Origin: Legionellales bacterium
GTDB lineage: Bacteria; Pseudomonadota; Gammaproteobacteria; UBA1113
Reading direction: 5' to 3'
Assembly: GCA_002709565.1 (NCBI GenBank)
Contig: PAPY01000037.1
Location: 1-45,734 of the forward strand
Length of the DNA stretch: 45,734 bases
Position numbers and translations under genes: made by a program. Each line of letters starts with the position of its first letter. Position 1 is the first letter of the stretch. Positions 7,317 to 15,336 of the stretch are shown one piece after another. The notes below the pieces were generated by a model. It saw only the letters and a program-made list of their open reading frames with translations, was not told the origin of the DNA and did no database searches.

Positions 7317-8480
7317 ATGAACAGGATTTACTTAGATTATATGGCAACAACCCCGGTGGATCCCCGGGTAGTGAGTGCGATGCAAGCCTCTCTCAGCAAC
7401 ACTTTCGGCAATCCTGCCTCAGTGACCCATGGCTTTGGCACTGATGCCAGAGAGCAGGTTGAGCTAGCCCGTGCCCAGGTGGCGGAGCTTATCAATGCTG
7501 AACCTAAAGAAATCATTTGGACCTCCGGTGCGACCGAGGCAGACAATCTTGCCATCAAAGGTGTTGCCCATTTTTATCAGCACAAGGGCAAACACATTAT
7601 CACCAGCCAGACTGAACACAAGGCGGTATTAGATACGTGTGCGCAGCTGGCCAAACAAGGCTTTGAAATAACCTATTTAACGCCTAATGCGGATGGATTG
7701 ATCGCCATTGAGGCTATTGCTGCTGCTATCCGTGATGATACTTTACTGATTTCACTGATGCATGTGAATAATGAAATCGGTGTTATTCAAGACATTGCGG
7801 CGGTGGGCAAATTAGCGCGGGAAAAAAATATTTTATTCCATGTCGATGCCGCGCAATCAGCGGGGAAAGTCCCTCTTAATGTTGAAGCGATGAATATTGA
7901 TCTATTGTCTTTAGCCTCCCACAAAGTTTACGGTCCCAAAGGTATTGGCGCCTTGTATGTGCGTCGTCGTCCACGGGTACGTCTTGAAGCCATGATCCAT
8001 GGCGGTGGTCATGAACAAGGGTTTCGTTCGGGGACATTACCCACCCATCAAATTGTCGGCATGGGGCAAGCCTTTGCGATTGCTAGGGATGAGATGGTGC
8101 AAGACCAAGGGCATGCACAACAATTGCGGGAGCATTTTATGACGCGCATTCAAGATTTACCCAAAGTCACAATGAATGGCTCGGCACAACATCGCGTCTT
8201 GAATAATTTAAATTTGTGTTTTCATTGTGTCGATGGTGAAGCGCTGATTATGGCATTGCCAAATTTAGCGGTGTCTACCGGCTCTGCTTGCAACTCAGCC
8301 ACCATGGATGTGTCTTATGTGTTACGGGGCATTGGCTTAAGTACGGCCGAAGCCAATAGTTCGCTCAGGATTTCGTTTGGTCGTTTCACAACCCTTGACG
8401 AGATTGAACAAGCAGCCTCAGACATCATTGATGCCGTTACTCGTTTACGCGCTATGTCACCGTTATGGGAGGATAATTGA
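7317..8480 (+). CDS. iscS: Cysteine desulfurase, IscS-type with shortened C-terminus
   Basis: A PLP-dependent enzyme that removes sulfur from cysteine for Fe-S clusters and tRNA thiolation. 387 residues. It starts [15 protein letters not shown], as IscS does. PLP-binding Lys203 lies in [14 protein letters not shown], and the mobile-loop catalytic Cys325 in STGSACNSA; these correspond to E. coli Lys206 and Cys328. It ends SPLWEDN. E. coli IscS (404 residues) continues about 16 residues past this point with a tail that helps bind IscU, and that tail is absent here. The stop overlaps the start of the iscU-like gene (ATGATG at 8477), implying tight coupling. Confidence 0.93.
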   Translation: MNRIYLDYMATTPVDPRVVSAMQASLSNTFGNPASVTHGFGTDAREQVELARAQVAELINAEPKEIIWTSGATEADNLAIKGVAHFYQHKGKHIITSQTEHKAVLDTCAQLAKQGFEITYLTPNADGLIAIEAIAAAIRDDTLLISLMHVNNEIGVIQDIAAVGKLAREKNILFHVDAAQSAGKVPLNVEAMNIDLLSLASHKVYGPKGIGALYVRRRPRVRLEAMIHGGGHEQGFRSGTLPTHQIVGMGQAFAIARDEMVQDQGHAQQLREHFMTRIQDLPKVTMNGSAQHRVLNNLNLCFHCVDGEALIMALPNLAVSTGSACNSATMDVSYVLRGIGLSTAEANSSLRISFGRFTTLDEIEQAASDIIDAVTRLRAMSPLWEDN

Positions 8481-8860
8481 TGCATGTGAGTGAGTTAGTC
8501 AAACAACATTTTGCTACGCCCCAGAATATCGGCACCCTTGAGATTGATGATAATGTCGGATCTGCTAGAGTAGGCTCTACAGCCCGGGGGACGGTGCTAC
8601 ACTTGCAAATTCACCTATCTGGGCAAACACTTATAGACAAGGTACGGCTAAAAGTGCACGGTTGTGGTTATACCATTGCTTGTGCCTCTTATGTTAGCGA
8701 GTGGCTGGAGGGTAAATCCCTTGATGACGCAAAACAATTATCCAGCCATGACATTGCGCGAACCTTAGAATTACCTGAGGTTAAACGCCACTGCGCATTA
8801 TTAGCTGAAGACGCGGTCAAAGCCGCCATTATTGATTATGAGGAAAAACACCATGACTGA
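8477..8860 (+). CDS. iscU: IscU-like Fe-S scaffold lacking one ligand cysteine
   Basis: A 127-residue NifU_N/IscU-family protein that aligns with E. coli IscU without shifting the key numbering. Cys63 (HGCGYTIA) and Cys106 ([11 protein letters not shown]) are kept. The first ligand loop reads STARGTV where IscU has an ACGDV loop, so Cys37 is Arg and Asp39 is Thr. An extra Cys69 follows Cys63. The HscA-recognition LPPVK is LPEVK (99-103). Known family behaviour needs all three cysteines and Asp39 for cluster assembly and release, so this protein may assemble clusters differently or do another job such as sulfur relay. It overlaps iscS by 4 bp and is followed by an iscA gene overlapping its end. 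The reading frame is intact, so the substitution is not a frameshift artefact. Confidence 0.88.
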   Translation: MMHVSELVKQHFATPQNIGTLEIDDNVGSARVGSTARGTVLHLQIHLSGQTLIDKVRLKVHGCGYTIACASYVSEWLEGKSLDDAKQLSSHDIARTLELPEVKRHCALLAEDAVKAAIIDYEEKHHD

Positions 8861-9230
8861 TGTTCATGTCCAAACTGTTGAGCCACAAGCACTCAAACCC
8901 GAAGACGCCATCACATTAACGGATGCCGCCATCGCTCATATCGAAACGTGGATCGCCAAACAAGGGGGTGGAGTAGGTATTGCATTTGGTGTCAAGCCCG
9001 CCGGCTGTACGGGTTGGAAATACGTGGTTGATTTTGCTGAGACTGCCCCAGTTGATGCCCATGAATTTAAAGCGACGGATTCTGTTAGTGTATTCGTCGA
9101 TGACAAAAGCATGCCGTTCGTCAAAGGTACCCGCATCGATTACGTCAAAGAAATCCTCAAGCAAGGCTTTGTCTATCACAACCCCAATGAAAAAGACGCA
9201 TGTGGCTGCGGAGAGAGCTTTGGTGTGTAG
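8853..9230 (+). CDS. iscA: IscA/SufA-type iron-sulfur carrier
   Basis: A 125-residue A-type carrier that accepts clusters and delivers them to apo-proteins. All three conserved cysteines are present: Cys52 in KPAGCTGWKY, and Cys117/Cys119 in DACGCGESF at the C-terminus. An N-terminal extension of about 17 residues compared with E. coli IscA makes it nearer to SufA in length. ATG 8853 was chosen for the GAGG 9 bp upstream; it overlaps the iscU-like stop by 8 bp. hscB, hscA and fdx, which normally follow, are not here. Its 3' end (codons from Lys103) is duplicated at 10425-10499, beyond the rhuM gene. Confidence 0.93.
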   Translation: MTDVHVQTVEPQALKPEDAITLTDAAIAHIETWIAKQGGGVGIAFGVKPAGCTGWKYVVDFAETAPVDAHEFKATDSVSVFVDDKSMPFVKGTRIDYVKEILKQGFVYHNPNEKDACGCGESFGV

Positions 9231-9258
9231 TCTGATAATTGACAATCCTCGGTCTCAT

Positions 9259-10419
9259 TGTTAGGTTTACATCAATGCATTACATAAATATTTAAGGAAG
9301 CTTAACTATGAGCAACGATAACTTGCCTAATCGATTGACAGTTGAAGATCAGCTGACAGATTTTTTTCTCTACAAAGCACCGAATGGTGATGTGAAAGTA
9401 GAAGTTTTGCTCAATAATGAGACAATATGGTTAACTCAGCAGCATATGGCTGATTTATTTGCGGTACAAAAACCTGCTATATCTAAGCATTTGAAGAATA
9501 TTTTTGAAAGCGGTGAGCTGGAAGAAAATAGCACAGTTTCCATTTTGGAACATATGGGTGAGAATGGACAAAAATACCCCACGAGGTACTACAATCTGGA
9601 TGCCATTATTTCAGTCGGTTACCGCGTAAATTCAGCTCAAGCGACGCAATTCCGCATTTGGGCGACACAGCTCATCAAAGAGTACATTATTAAGGGCTTT
9701 GCGATGGATGATGATCGCTTGAAGAATGGTCGCTACTTTGGCAAGGATTATTTTCGTGAGTTATTGGAACGTGTTCGCTCTATTAGGACTAGCGAAAGAC
9801 GTATTTATCAACAGATCACTGATATTTTCGCGGAATGTAGTATTGATTACGATCCTAAATCTGAAACAACACGTCGGTTCTATGCTCATATTCAGGATAA
9901 GTTTCATTACGCTATAACTGGACAAACTGCCTCAGAAAAAATTTATCATAGTGCTGATGCAGATAAGCCGCTAATGGGATTGATGACTTATAAGAATGCG
10001 CCAGATGGTCGCGTGTTAAAATCTGACGCCACAATCGGAAAAAACTATTTGAATGAGGATGAAATCCGCCGGCTAGAGCGAGCCGTAACAGGCTTTTTTG
10101 ACTACATTGAGGGGGTCATCGAACGACGCAATACATTCACCATGGAAGGCTTTGCTGAAAGTGTCAATAAATTTCTCGAGTTCAATGAATATAATGTTCT
10201 TGATGGTTTCGGCTCAATTACAAGGAATCAAGCTAAGACCAAGGCCATTTCTGAGTATGAGAAATTTAATCATACACAGAAAATTGAATCTGATTTTGAT
10301 AGGCAAACGAAAATTATGGAGCGCAAGCGAGCAAATAGAGAGTTGAAAGACGAACGGTAGCAGATAGTCTGCCACACCAATTTCAGTTTGTTAACGATGT
10401 CCTGATTGAAAACCTAACA
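9259..10419. mobile_element. Putative rhuM cassette bounded by 10-bp inverted repeats
   Basis: TGTTAGGTTT (9259-9268) and its exact complement AAACCTAACA (10410-10419) bracket rhuM. Immediately outside are the iscA 3' end (to 9230) and a second copy of that 3' end (10425-10499). Such an arrangement suggests a unit integrated at the end of iscA, with regeneration or duplication of the gene end. No integrase or transposase is present. The 10-bp match alone could be chance; the direct repeats make the case stronger. Confidence 0.45.
9308..10360 (+). CDS. rhuM: RhuM family protein
   Basis: A 350-residue protein of the RhuM family, first named from a Salmonella pathogenicity island (SPI-3). The N-terminal half carries the hallmark series: VEVLLNNETIWLTQQHMADLF, then ISKHLKNIFESGEL, a YPTRYYNLDAIISVGYRVNS segment, and the FRIWATQLIKEYIIKGF helix. 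This region resembles a DNA-binding (HTH-like) domain linked to a conserved core. The C-terminus (from about 195) has FHYAITGQTASEKIYHSAD and a charged helical tail. The molecular role of the family is not settled; members are scattered on islands and prophages. Ribosome site AAGGAA lies 6-7 bp upstream. Base composition is AT-richer than in the isc genes, and it lies between two copies of the iscA 3' end, consistent with horizontal gain. Confidence 0.88.
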   Translation: MSNDNLPNRLTVEDQLTDFFLYKAPNGDVKVEVLLNNETIWLTQQHMADLFAVQKPAISKHLKNIFESGELEENSTVSILEHMGENGQKYPTRYYNLDAIISVGYRVNSAQATQFRIWATQLIKEYIIKGFAMDDDRLKNGRYFGKDYFRELLERVRSIRTSERRIYQQITDIFAECSIDYDPKSETTRRFYAHIQDKFHYAITGQTASEKIYHSADADKPLMGLMTYKNAPDGRVLKSDATIGKNYLNEDEIRRLERAVTGFFDYIEGVIERRNTFTMEGFAESVNKFLEFNEYNVLDGFGSITRNQAKTKAISEYEKFNHTQKIESDFDRQTKIMERKRANRELKDER

Positions 10420-10424
10420 TAAGC

Positions 10425-10499
10425 GTCAAGCAAGGCTTTGTTTACCACAACCCCAACGAAAAAGACGCATGCGGCTGTGGAGAGAGCTTCGGGATATAG
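10425..10499 (+). pseudogene. Duplicated 3' fragment of iscA
   Basis: This reads in frame as the last 24 residues of an IscA-type protein, from VKQGFVYHNPN through the CGCGESFG motif, then TAG. Compared with 9156-9230, seven codons differ synonymously and only the last residue changes (Val to Ile), with Leu/Val at the first codon. That pattern implies the fragment came from a functional, diverged iscA rather than decaying after a simple local duplication. It has no start codon or upstream portion. Confidence 0.8.
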
Positions 10500-10537
10500 A
10501 TATTGCCTCTATGGTCTATTTCGCAACTAGGCGTGAT

Positions 10538-10756
10538 GTTACCTTGCTTGTCTCCCGTAGCATCGAAGATGCGTAGGGAGATGCGGAGAAAGTTTCGGAG
10601 TCTGATGCTAGCACTAATCTTAATAGCATTACCTTAGTTTGATATTACCTCGCCTGTCTCCCGACTTGTCATGCCGTAGCTTAAAAAGCGAAGGCTGAAG
10701 CATCGAAGATGCGTAGGAAGATGTGGAGAGAGCTTTGGTTTTTAGTCTCATCGACA
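10538..10756. repeat. Imperfect direct repeats ending in iscA-terminus cores
   Basis: Unit 1 (about 10538-10607) and unit 2 (about 10640-10756) share GAT(G/A)TTACCT.GC.TGTCTCCCG, then CATCGAAGATGCGTAGG.AGATG.GGAGA.AG. Unit 2 carries an extra segment of about 37 bp. Each unit ends in a core like TGYGGAGARAGYTTYGG (10582-10598 and 10722-10738), followed by AGTCT. The same core is the native iscA 3' end (9207-9223), also followed closely by TAGTCT. Confidence 0.6.
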
Positions 10757-10762
10757 ACAGCC

Positions 10763-10789
10763 CAGTTGTTTCCATTTTGGAAACAACTG
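10763..10789. terminator. Hairpin downstream of the LRR gene
   Basis: CAGTTGTTTCC (10763-10773) pairs perfectly with GGAAACAACTG (10779-10789) around ATTTT. It lies about 25 bp beyond the stop of the minus-strand LRR gene and could terminate it. There is no marked T-run. Confidence 0.5.
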
Positions 10790-10813
10790 CTACCAATCGC
10801 AAGGAATATTAAG

Positions 10814-12091
10814 TTAGCCTCTGCTCCCCAACCGTGGTGATGATGGTGCGGCTTCATCACTGGGTGATTGATCTATGTGGCAAAGCTCTATCGTAGAAAT
10901 ACAGAGCGGATCAAGTTGGAATAGAATATTAATAATTAATTCAGGTGGGAACCTCATCAAATCCTCATTCACTAGCTGACAACAGAGTAAAGCATAGGCG
11001 GGTACTTGAGCTTTCTTTATTGTTTCTCGCTCTCTCTTGCGCTTTAGTATATTGCTAAGTAGTTTTTCTGTCCGTTGTTGATAATCTTGGCTGCCTACTT
11101 CTAAATAGTGGATGGAATTGGCATCAGAAATAGCCTGGAGAATAATATGTAATGTATCAGGGTCGAATTTAGTTCCTGCGAAAGATAGCTTGTTCAGCGT
11201 TCGGTTGTTTAGCAATGACTTTTGAAACTGGGTTGTTAGTTTTGGCCAGCTTTCTTTGTTATTGCGATCAAAAATTATAAAACTGAAAGACCAGATTATA
11301 TTATTATTCAATACCAGCGTTCTCAATGCTGTATTGGTTTCAATGGCAGAAATAATAGGGTAAATACTGTCATTTTCCGGTAATCGACAATTCATAACAA
11401 GCACCTCAAGAGTTGTATTCACAGTCAGGCCTTCACCTAGTTTTTTCATTGCTGCTACGATGAGAACATGATGATTGTAGTTACAGTTACCAATATGCAG
11501 TTCGCGAACAGTCTGGTTCAGTCGAAGAAATTCACCAATGGAAGATAGCAGCTGATGGTCGAGGCCATTTTTAGTAATATTTAATGATTGTAGGGTGCTA
11601 TTTCTATCGCTACCTAATACGCCAAGTAAGGATTTAACGCCTTCAGCACCAATACTATTTCCTTGCAGATCTAATGAACGAAGATAGGTATTGTTAGCAA
11701 GCGCTTGGGCTAATTGTTGAGTCTCCTCAGGGCCTATTGTGTATGCTTTTTGCTCATCTGTAGAACCATCCATTGTTTCTTCTTCAAGAATCGCCCGAGC
11801 GTTTAAAGCGCTATCAGCGGTCTTTTCGGGTACGGGGTTAGCCTTCTCACGCCGCTCTCGTCTCCCGTCACCGCTGCCGCCATCCCAATTGTCAGCAGCC
11901 AGGTGGAGTAAGTCATCATCATTGAATTGAATGCCAGACTTAGGTTTTGGTCGCAAGTCCAGATGGATGAGGGTTGGGTCATTAGCATCGAGGCGTGCTA
12001 ATGCGTCATCGAATCTTTGACGCAGTGTTCTTGTTTCTTCAGGGTACTCTACCCGCTCACCTGGTTTGCTATCGACAGAGGGAAAAAACAT
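10814..12091 (-). CDS. Leucine-rich-repeat protein with F-box-like C-terminus
   Basis: A 425-residue eukaryote-like protein. There is no signal peptide or membrane span. An acidic/charged N-terminal region (to about 118) includes GSGDGRRERREK. Residues 119-335 form about seven ribonuclease-inhibitor-type LRRs, the clearest being LRSLDLQGNSIGAEGVKSLL (137-156); others start at LQSLNITKN, VRELHIGN, LEVLVMN, LRTLVLNNN and LNKLSFAGT. Residues 381-397 (FPPELIINILFQLDPLC) match the start of an F-box (LPxELxxxILxxLDxxxL), but the usual downstream Trp/Lys portion is not evident, so the domain is partial. The last 15 residues are small and polar. LRR/F-box architecture is typical of host ubiquitin-ligase adaptors and of secreted effectors in Legionella-like bacteria; an effector role is inference. 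It is flanked by non-conserved DNA next to the conserved ndk gene. Confidence 0.75.
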   Translation of the reverse strand: MFFPSVDSKPGERVEYPEETRTLRQRFDDALARLDANDPTLIHLDLRPKPKSGIQFNDDDLLHLAADNWDGGSGDGRRERREKANPVPEKTADSALNARAILEEETMDGSTDEQKAYTIGPEETQQLAQALANNTYLRSLDLQGNSIGAEGVKSLLGVLGSDRNSTLQSLNITKNGLDHQLLSSIGEFLRLNQTVRELHIGNCNYNHHVLIVAAMKKLGEGLTVNTTLEVLVMNCRLPENDSIYPIISAIETNTALRTLVLNNNIIWSFSFIIFDRNNKESWPKLTTQFQKSLLNNRTLNKLSFAGTKFDPDTLHIILQAISDANSIHYLEVGSQDYQQRTEKLLSNILKRKRERETIKKAQVPAYALLCCQLVNEDLMRFPPELIINILFQLDPLCISTIELCHIDQSPSDEAAPSSPRLGSRG

Positions 12092-12257
12092 GGCTAGCTC
12101 ATTTTTAGTTATAGATTGTGGGCAGGAGTGTACATATCGTAGCTTGTAACTACAAGGTTGATGGCTGCTCCAATCGCGAAAAACCGCTTCCCACGCCTCG
12201 CAATTGCCTGAAAATCCACGTATAATCCGCTCCGAAATTAATCATTTGGAGTAAAAA

Positions 12258-12689
12258 ATGGCCATTGAACGTACTTTATCCATCATTAAGCCTGATGCTG
12301 TCGCTAAAAACGTCATCGGTAAGATATATTCGCGCTTTGAAGATGCGGGTTTACGCATCGTCGCTGCCAAAATGGCCCATTTGAGCCAGGCTGATGCCGA
12401 AGGTTTCTATGCAGTTCACAAAGAACGTCCATTTTTCAAGGACTTAGTGAATTTCATGATTTCTGGTCCGGTGCTTATTCAAGTGTTGGAAGGTGATGGC
12501 GCTATTCTCAAGAACCGTGACATCATGGGTGCGACTAACCCACAAGAAGCAGCCCCTGGTACGATTCGTGCTGATTTCGCTGATAGCATCGATGCTAACG
12601 CCGTCCACGGCTCTGACAGTGCTGAGAATGCGGAGACTGAAATCGCGTTCTTCTTTAAGCCTGAAGACATCTGCGAACGCGCAGCGTAA
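12258..12689 (+). CDS. ndk: Nucleoside diphosphate kinase
   Basis: A 143-residue cytoplasmic enzyme that transfers phosphate between nucleoside tri- and diphosphates through a phosphohistidine. Catalytic His117 is in [20 protein letters not shown]. The N-terminus [15 protein letters not shown] and RERPFF-like [10 protein letters not shown] are canonical, and length equals E. coli Ndk (143). GGAG lies 8 bp upstream of the ATG. A TATAAT at 12221-12226 could be its -10 box, though I see no good -35. It starts the conserved ndk-rlmN-pilW-rodZ-hisS-yfgM-bamB-der string. Confidence 0.98.
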   Translation: MAIERTLSIIKPDAVAKNVIGKIYSRFEDAGLRIVAAKMAHLSQADAEGFYAVHKERPFFKDLVNFMISGPVLIQVLEGDGAILKNRDIMGATNPQEAAPGTIRADFADSIDANAVHGSDSAENAETEIAFFFKPEDICERAA

Positions 12690-12700
12690 GGACGCTAACC

Positions 12701-13855
12701 ATGAGCGGTGAAGAGAACAAATGCAATTTGCTCGGGCTCGATGAGACTGCTCTCATCGAGTACTTCACTGCTATGGGTGAAAAACCTTTCCGTGCCCGTC
12801 AGGCGCTGAAGTGGATTCATTTTTTTGGGGTCACTGACTTTGACCAAATGACCACTTTCAGTAAAGACTTACGTCAGCGCTTACGGGACAATGCCACGAT
12901 AATCCCACCGAAGATTATCTTCGAAAAGCCTTCCAGTGACGGCACCTACAAGTGGTTGTTGGAAATGGCCGATGGCAATCGGGTAGAGACGGTCTATATC
13001 CCCGAGCGCCAGCGGGGCACGTTATGTGTGTCTTCCCAAGTAGGATGCGCACTGAATTGCAGCTTTTGCTCTACGGGCAAACAGGGCTTTAGCCGCAACC
13101 TCACTACGGCTGAAATTATCGGCCAAGTGTGGGTTGCAGCGCGCCGATTATCCAAAATTGGCGGTGAACATGACCGTCAAGTGACCAATGTGGTGATGAT
13201 GGGCATGGGCGAGCCGTTATTGAATTTCGACCCCGTTGTCAGCGCCATGGATTTGATGATGGATGACAATGCCTATGGCTTGGCAAAACGCCGTGTAACC
13301 TTAAGTACTTCAGGCGTGGTGCCAGCAATGGAGCAATTACGACAAGTCAGTGACGTGGCATTAGCGGTGTCTTTACACGCGCCCACCGACGAATTACGGG
13401 ATATTTTGGTCCCTATCAACAAAAAATACCCGTTGGCTGAATTGATGGCCATGTGTAAAAAATATTTCCAAGGCCAGCCACGGCGTAAGATCACCTTTGA
13501 GTATGTGATGCTGGATGGGGTCAATGATACCCCCAAACACGCCAAACAGTTGATAAACTGCTTGCAGGGTGTGCCGGCAAAGGTTAACCTGATACCTTTC
13601 AATCCGTTTCCGAAAACTATTTATCAGCGTTCATCGGATGCGGCGATTGACAAGTTCCAGAAGATTTTGATGGCGGCCGGTTTGACCACCATCACCCGCC
13701 GGACCCGGGGCGATGATATTGATGCGGCTTGTGGTCAATTAGTAGGCGAAGTGAACGATCGCACGCGTCGTAGCGAACGGATTGATAAGATCATGGTCCA
13801 GGTGGTGAACAAGCATCAAGCACTGGACGGGCAATTAGAACAGAACAACCACTAG
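12701..13855 (+). CDS. rlmN: Dual-specificity RNA methyltransferase RlmN
   Basis: A radical-SAM enzyme that methylates C2 of adenosine in 23S rRNA (A2503) and in tRNA (A37). 384 residues, as in E. coli. The Fe-S motif CxxxCxxC is Cys116, Cys120 and Cys123 in [12 protein letters not shown]. The glycine-rich [14 protein letters not shown] motif follows, and [13 protein letters not shown] carries the methyl-carrying cysteine near the C-terminus. It lies 11 bp after ndk and 21 bp before pilW. It depends on a 4Fe-4S cluster, so it is a client of the Fe-S assembly system encoded nearby. Confidence 0.97.
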   Translation: MSGEENKCNLLGLDETALIEYFTAMGEKPFRARQALKWIHFFGVTDFDQMTTFSKDLRQRLRDNATIIPPKIIFEKPSSDGTYKWLLEMADGNRVETVYIPERQRGTLCVSSQVGCALNCSFCSTGKQGFSRNLTTAEIIGQVWVAARRLSKIGGEHDRQVTNVVMMGMGEPLLNFDPVVSAMDLMMDDNAYGLAKRRVTLSTSGVVPAMEQLRQVSDVALAVSLHAPTDELRDILVPINKKYPLAELMAMCKKYFQGQPRRKITFEYVMLDGVNDTPKHAKQLINCLQGVPAKVNLIPFNPFPKTIYQRSSDAAIDKFQKILMAAGLTTITRRTRGDDIDAACGQLVGEVNDRTRRSERIDKIMVQVVNKHQALDGQLEQNNH

Positions 13856-13876
13856 GCGGCAAAAGGAGTTTCGCAG

Positions 13877-14707
13877 GTGACGAGTAACATGAACAAAATC
13901 CTATGTATTATTAGCGTCGGTCTCTTGGTTAGTGCATGCACCAGCAGCAAGACTTCCATGACCGAAGATGCGAACATGACTGATGGTGTCACGAGTACTG
14001 AGACCATGAAACAAGTCAATCACGAAATCACCAGCTACAATCCAACCGCTGCTAGTTACAATATGCAGCTGGGTGTGGCGTATATGCAACAAGGGGATAT
14101 GCAACGGGCCAAGCGCAAATTACGCATGGCTGAACAACAAGATCCTAACTCACCCATTATTCTCGATGCGATGGCTTATTATCTTGAGAATGTCGGTGAA
14201 GTGGGTAGTGCAGAGAAATACTACCGCAAAGCCATGACGTTTGATAAACAACGGGGTGAAGCCCAGAACAATTACGGCGCTTTCCTGTGTCGTCGAGGCC
14301 GTTACACCGAAGCCGAAAAGTACTTCATGGCTGCTGTCAGTGATCCTAATTACTTAACACCAGGTCAAGCCTACGAGAATGCCGGACTCTGTGCCTTGGA
14401 TGTGCCAAACAACCAAAAAGCCGAGCAATATTTTACGAAGGCGTTACAAAATAATCCACATTTAGCGACGTCATCCTTAGAGATGGCCCACATCAGTTAC
14501 GACAAACAGGATTACCCACAAGCGAAGAAATACCTAGAAAACTATGCTAAGTATGGCCAACCGAGTGCGGAATCGTTGTATTACCGTGTCAAAACGGAAT
14601 TAGCATTGGGTGATGACAATGCCGCAGCAAGTGATTTGTTGTTGCTAAAACATCGTTTCCCTGACTCCAAGGAATACCTAGCACTGAAAGAAGAGACCAC
14701 CACATGA
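13877..14707 (+). CDS. pilW: Type IV pilus biogenesis lipoprotein PilW/PilF (TPR)
   Basis: A 276-residue outer-membrane lipoprotein that acts as a pilotin for secretin assembly in type IV pili. The N-terminal signal ends in the lipobox LVSAC, with Cys21 as the lipidated residue. Tetratricopeptide repeats fill about residues 55-265, for example YNMQLGVAYMQQGDMQRAKR and the AQNNYGAFLCRRGRYTEAEK pattern. I chose the GTG start (13877) because GGAG at 13865-13868 is 8 bp upstream; an ATG at 13889 lacks that spacing. Its stop overlaps the rodZ start (ATGA). No other pilus gene is in the window. Confidence 0.9.
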   Translation: MTSNMNKILCIISVGLLVSACTSSKTSMTEDANMTDGVTSTETMKQVNHEITSYNPTAASYNMQLGVAYMQQGDMQRAKRKLRMAEQQDPNSPIILDAMAYYLENVGEVGSAEKYYRKAMTFDKQRGEAQNNYGAFLCRRGRYTEAEKYFMAAVSDPNYLTPGQAYENAGLCALDVPNNQKAEQYFTKALQNNPHLATSSLEMAHISYDKQDYPQAKKYLENYAKYGQPSAESLYYRVKTELALGDDNAAASDLLLLKHRFPDSKEYLALKEETTT

Positions 14708-15321
14708 ACGAACAAGAAACCGACGTAGAAGTCATTGAACAAATGGTACATACCCCGGTCCATATGGATTTGGAAGGGCCTGGTGCATTATTACGGGATG
14801 CCCGTATCGCCCAGAAGTACAACGAACAAGATGTGGCTGCTTATTTGCGCCTCTCGACGGATGTTATTCGTCACCTCGAAGCAGACCGCTATGAGAAATT
14901 ACCAGCCCTGACGTTTGTCAAAGGCTATATCCGTAGTTATGCCAAATTGGTTGGCTTGTCTGGCGATGAGTTAGTGGCCAAGCTAGAACGGGTGAATTTA
15001 ACAGAAGCAGCGACAACAAACCCTGTACAAGTTGAACAAGAGGCGAGCTTTAAAGACCGTCATGTGCGCTGGGTAAGTTATGGTATCGTTGGCTTGTTAG
15101 TAGTCTTAGTTGCTACTTGGTGGCACGGCCACAGCAGCAATGATACGGCCACGGTTGCCCAAGCAGATGAAGCTGCAGTTGCAGTCAGTAATGATGCCGA
15201 TGAAACGGCAGAAGTGGATGATAATGGTGACGCGCAAAAGGATCTTGCGGCTAAAGCGTCAGATGATAGTGACGAGCAAGTCGCTAATGCTGACAGCAAA
15301 GAGACGACGAAACAAAGCTAG
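14704..15321 (+). CDS. rodZ: RodZ-like HTH membrane protein, short form
   Basis: A 205-residue bitopic membrane protein. The cytoplasmic HTH_25 domain (about 24-95) includes LLRDARIAQKYNEQDVAAYL, then a YEKLPALTFVKGYIRSYAKL stretch typical of RodZ. A single membrane helix lies at about 123-140, followed by an Ala/Asp-rich low-complexity periplasmic tail. RodZ links MreB to the cell-wall elongation machinery. E. coli RodZ has 337 residues and a beta-rich C-terminal domain (DUF4115); that domain is missing here and the tail is only an acidic linker. It overlaps pilW by 4 bp. ispG, usually the next gene, is absent. Confidence 0.88.
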   Translation: MNEQETDVEVIEQMVHTPVHMDLEGPGALLRDARIAQKYNEQDVAAYLRLSTDVIRHLEADRYEKLPALTFVKGYIRSYAKLVGLSGDELVAKLERVNLTEAATTNPVQVEQEASFKDRHVRWVSYGIVGLLVVLVATWWHGHSSNDTATVAQADEAAVAVSNDADETAEVDDNGDAQKDLAAKASDDSDEQVANADSKETTKQS

Positions 15322-15336
15322 TTTAGGATCCTTACC

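Larger units (their letters stand above)
10361..10813. other. Gene-free stretch with iscA-end copies and tandem repeats
   Basis: There is no intact gene. It holds the iscA 3'-end fragment (10425-10499), two related direct-repeat units (about 10538-10600 and 10640-10756) that each end in a further short copy of the iscA terminus, and a hairpin at 10763-10789. Part of the second unit (GACTTGTC...CGAAGGCTGAAG, about 10661-10700) shares vocabulary with the inserted element at 4836-5100. Confidence 0.7.

Noticed and set aside
10538-10756. CRISPR array
   Set aside because: There are only two imperfect long repeats of unequal length with no regular short repeat-spacer pattern. They end in iscA-terminus cores and are not CRISPR-like.
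12198-12226. Full sigma-70 promoter for ndk
   Set aside because: A good TATAAT is at 12221-12226, but the TTGCCT nearby is only 11 bp away and no acceptable -35 lies at 16-18 bp, so I mention it only in the ndk entry.
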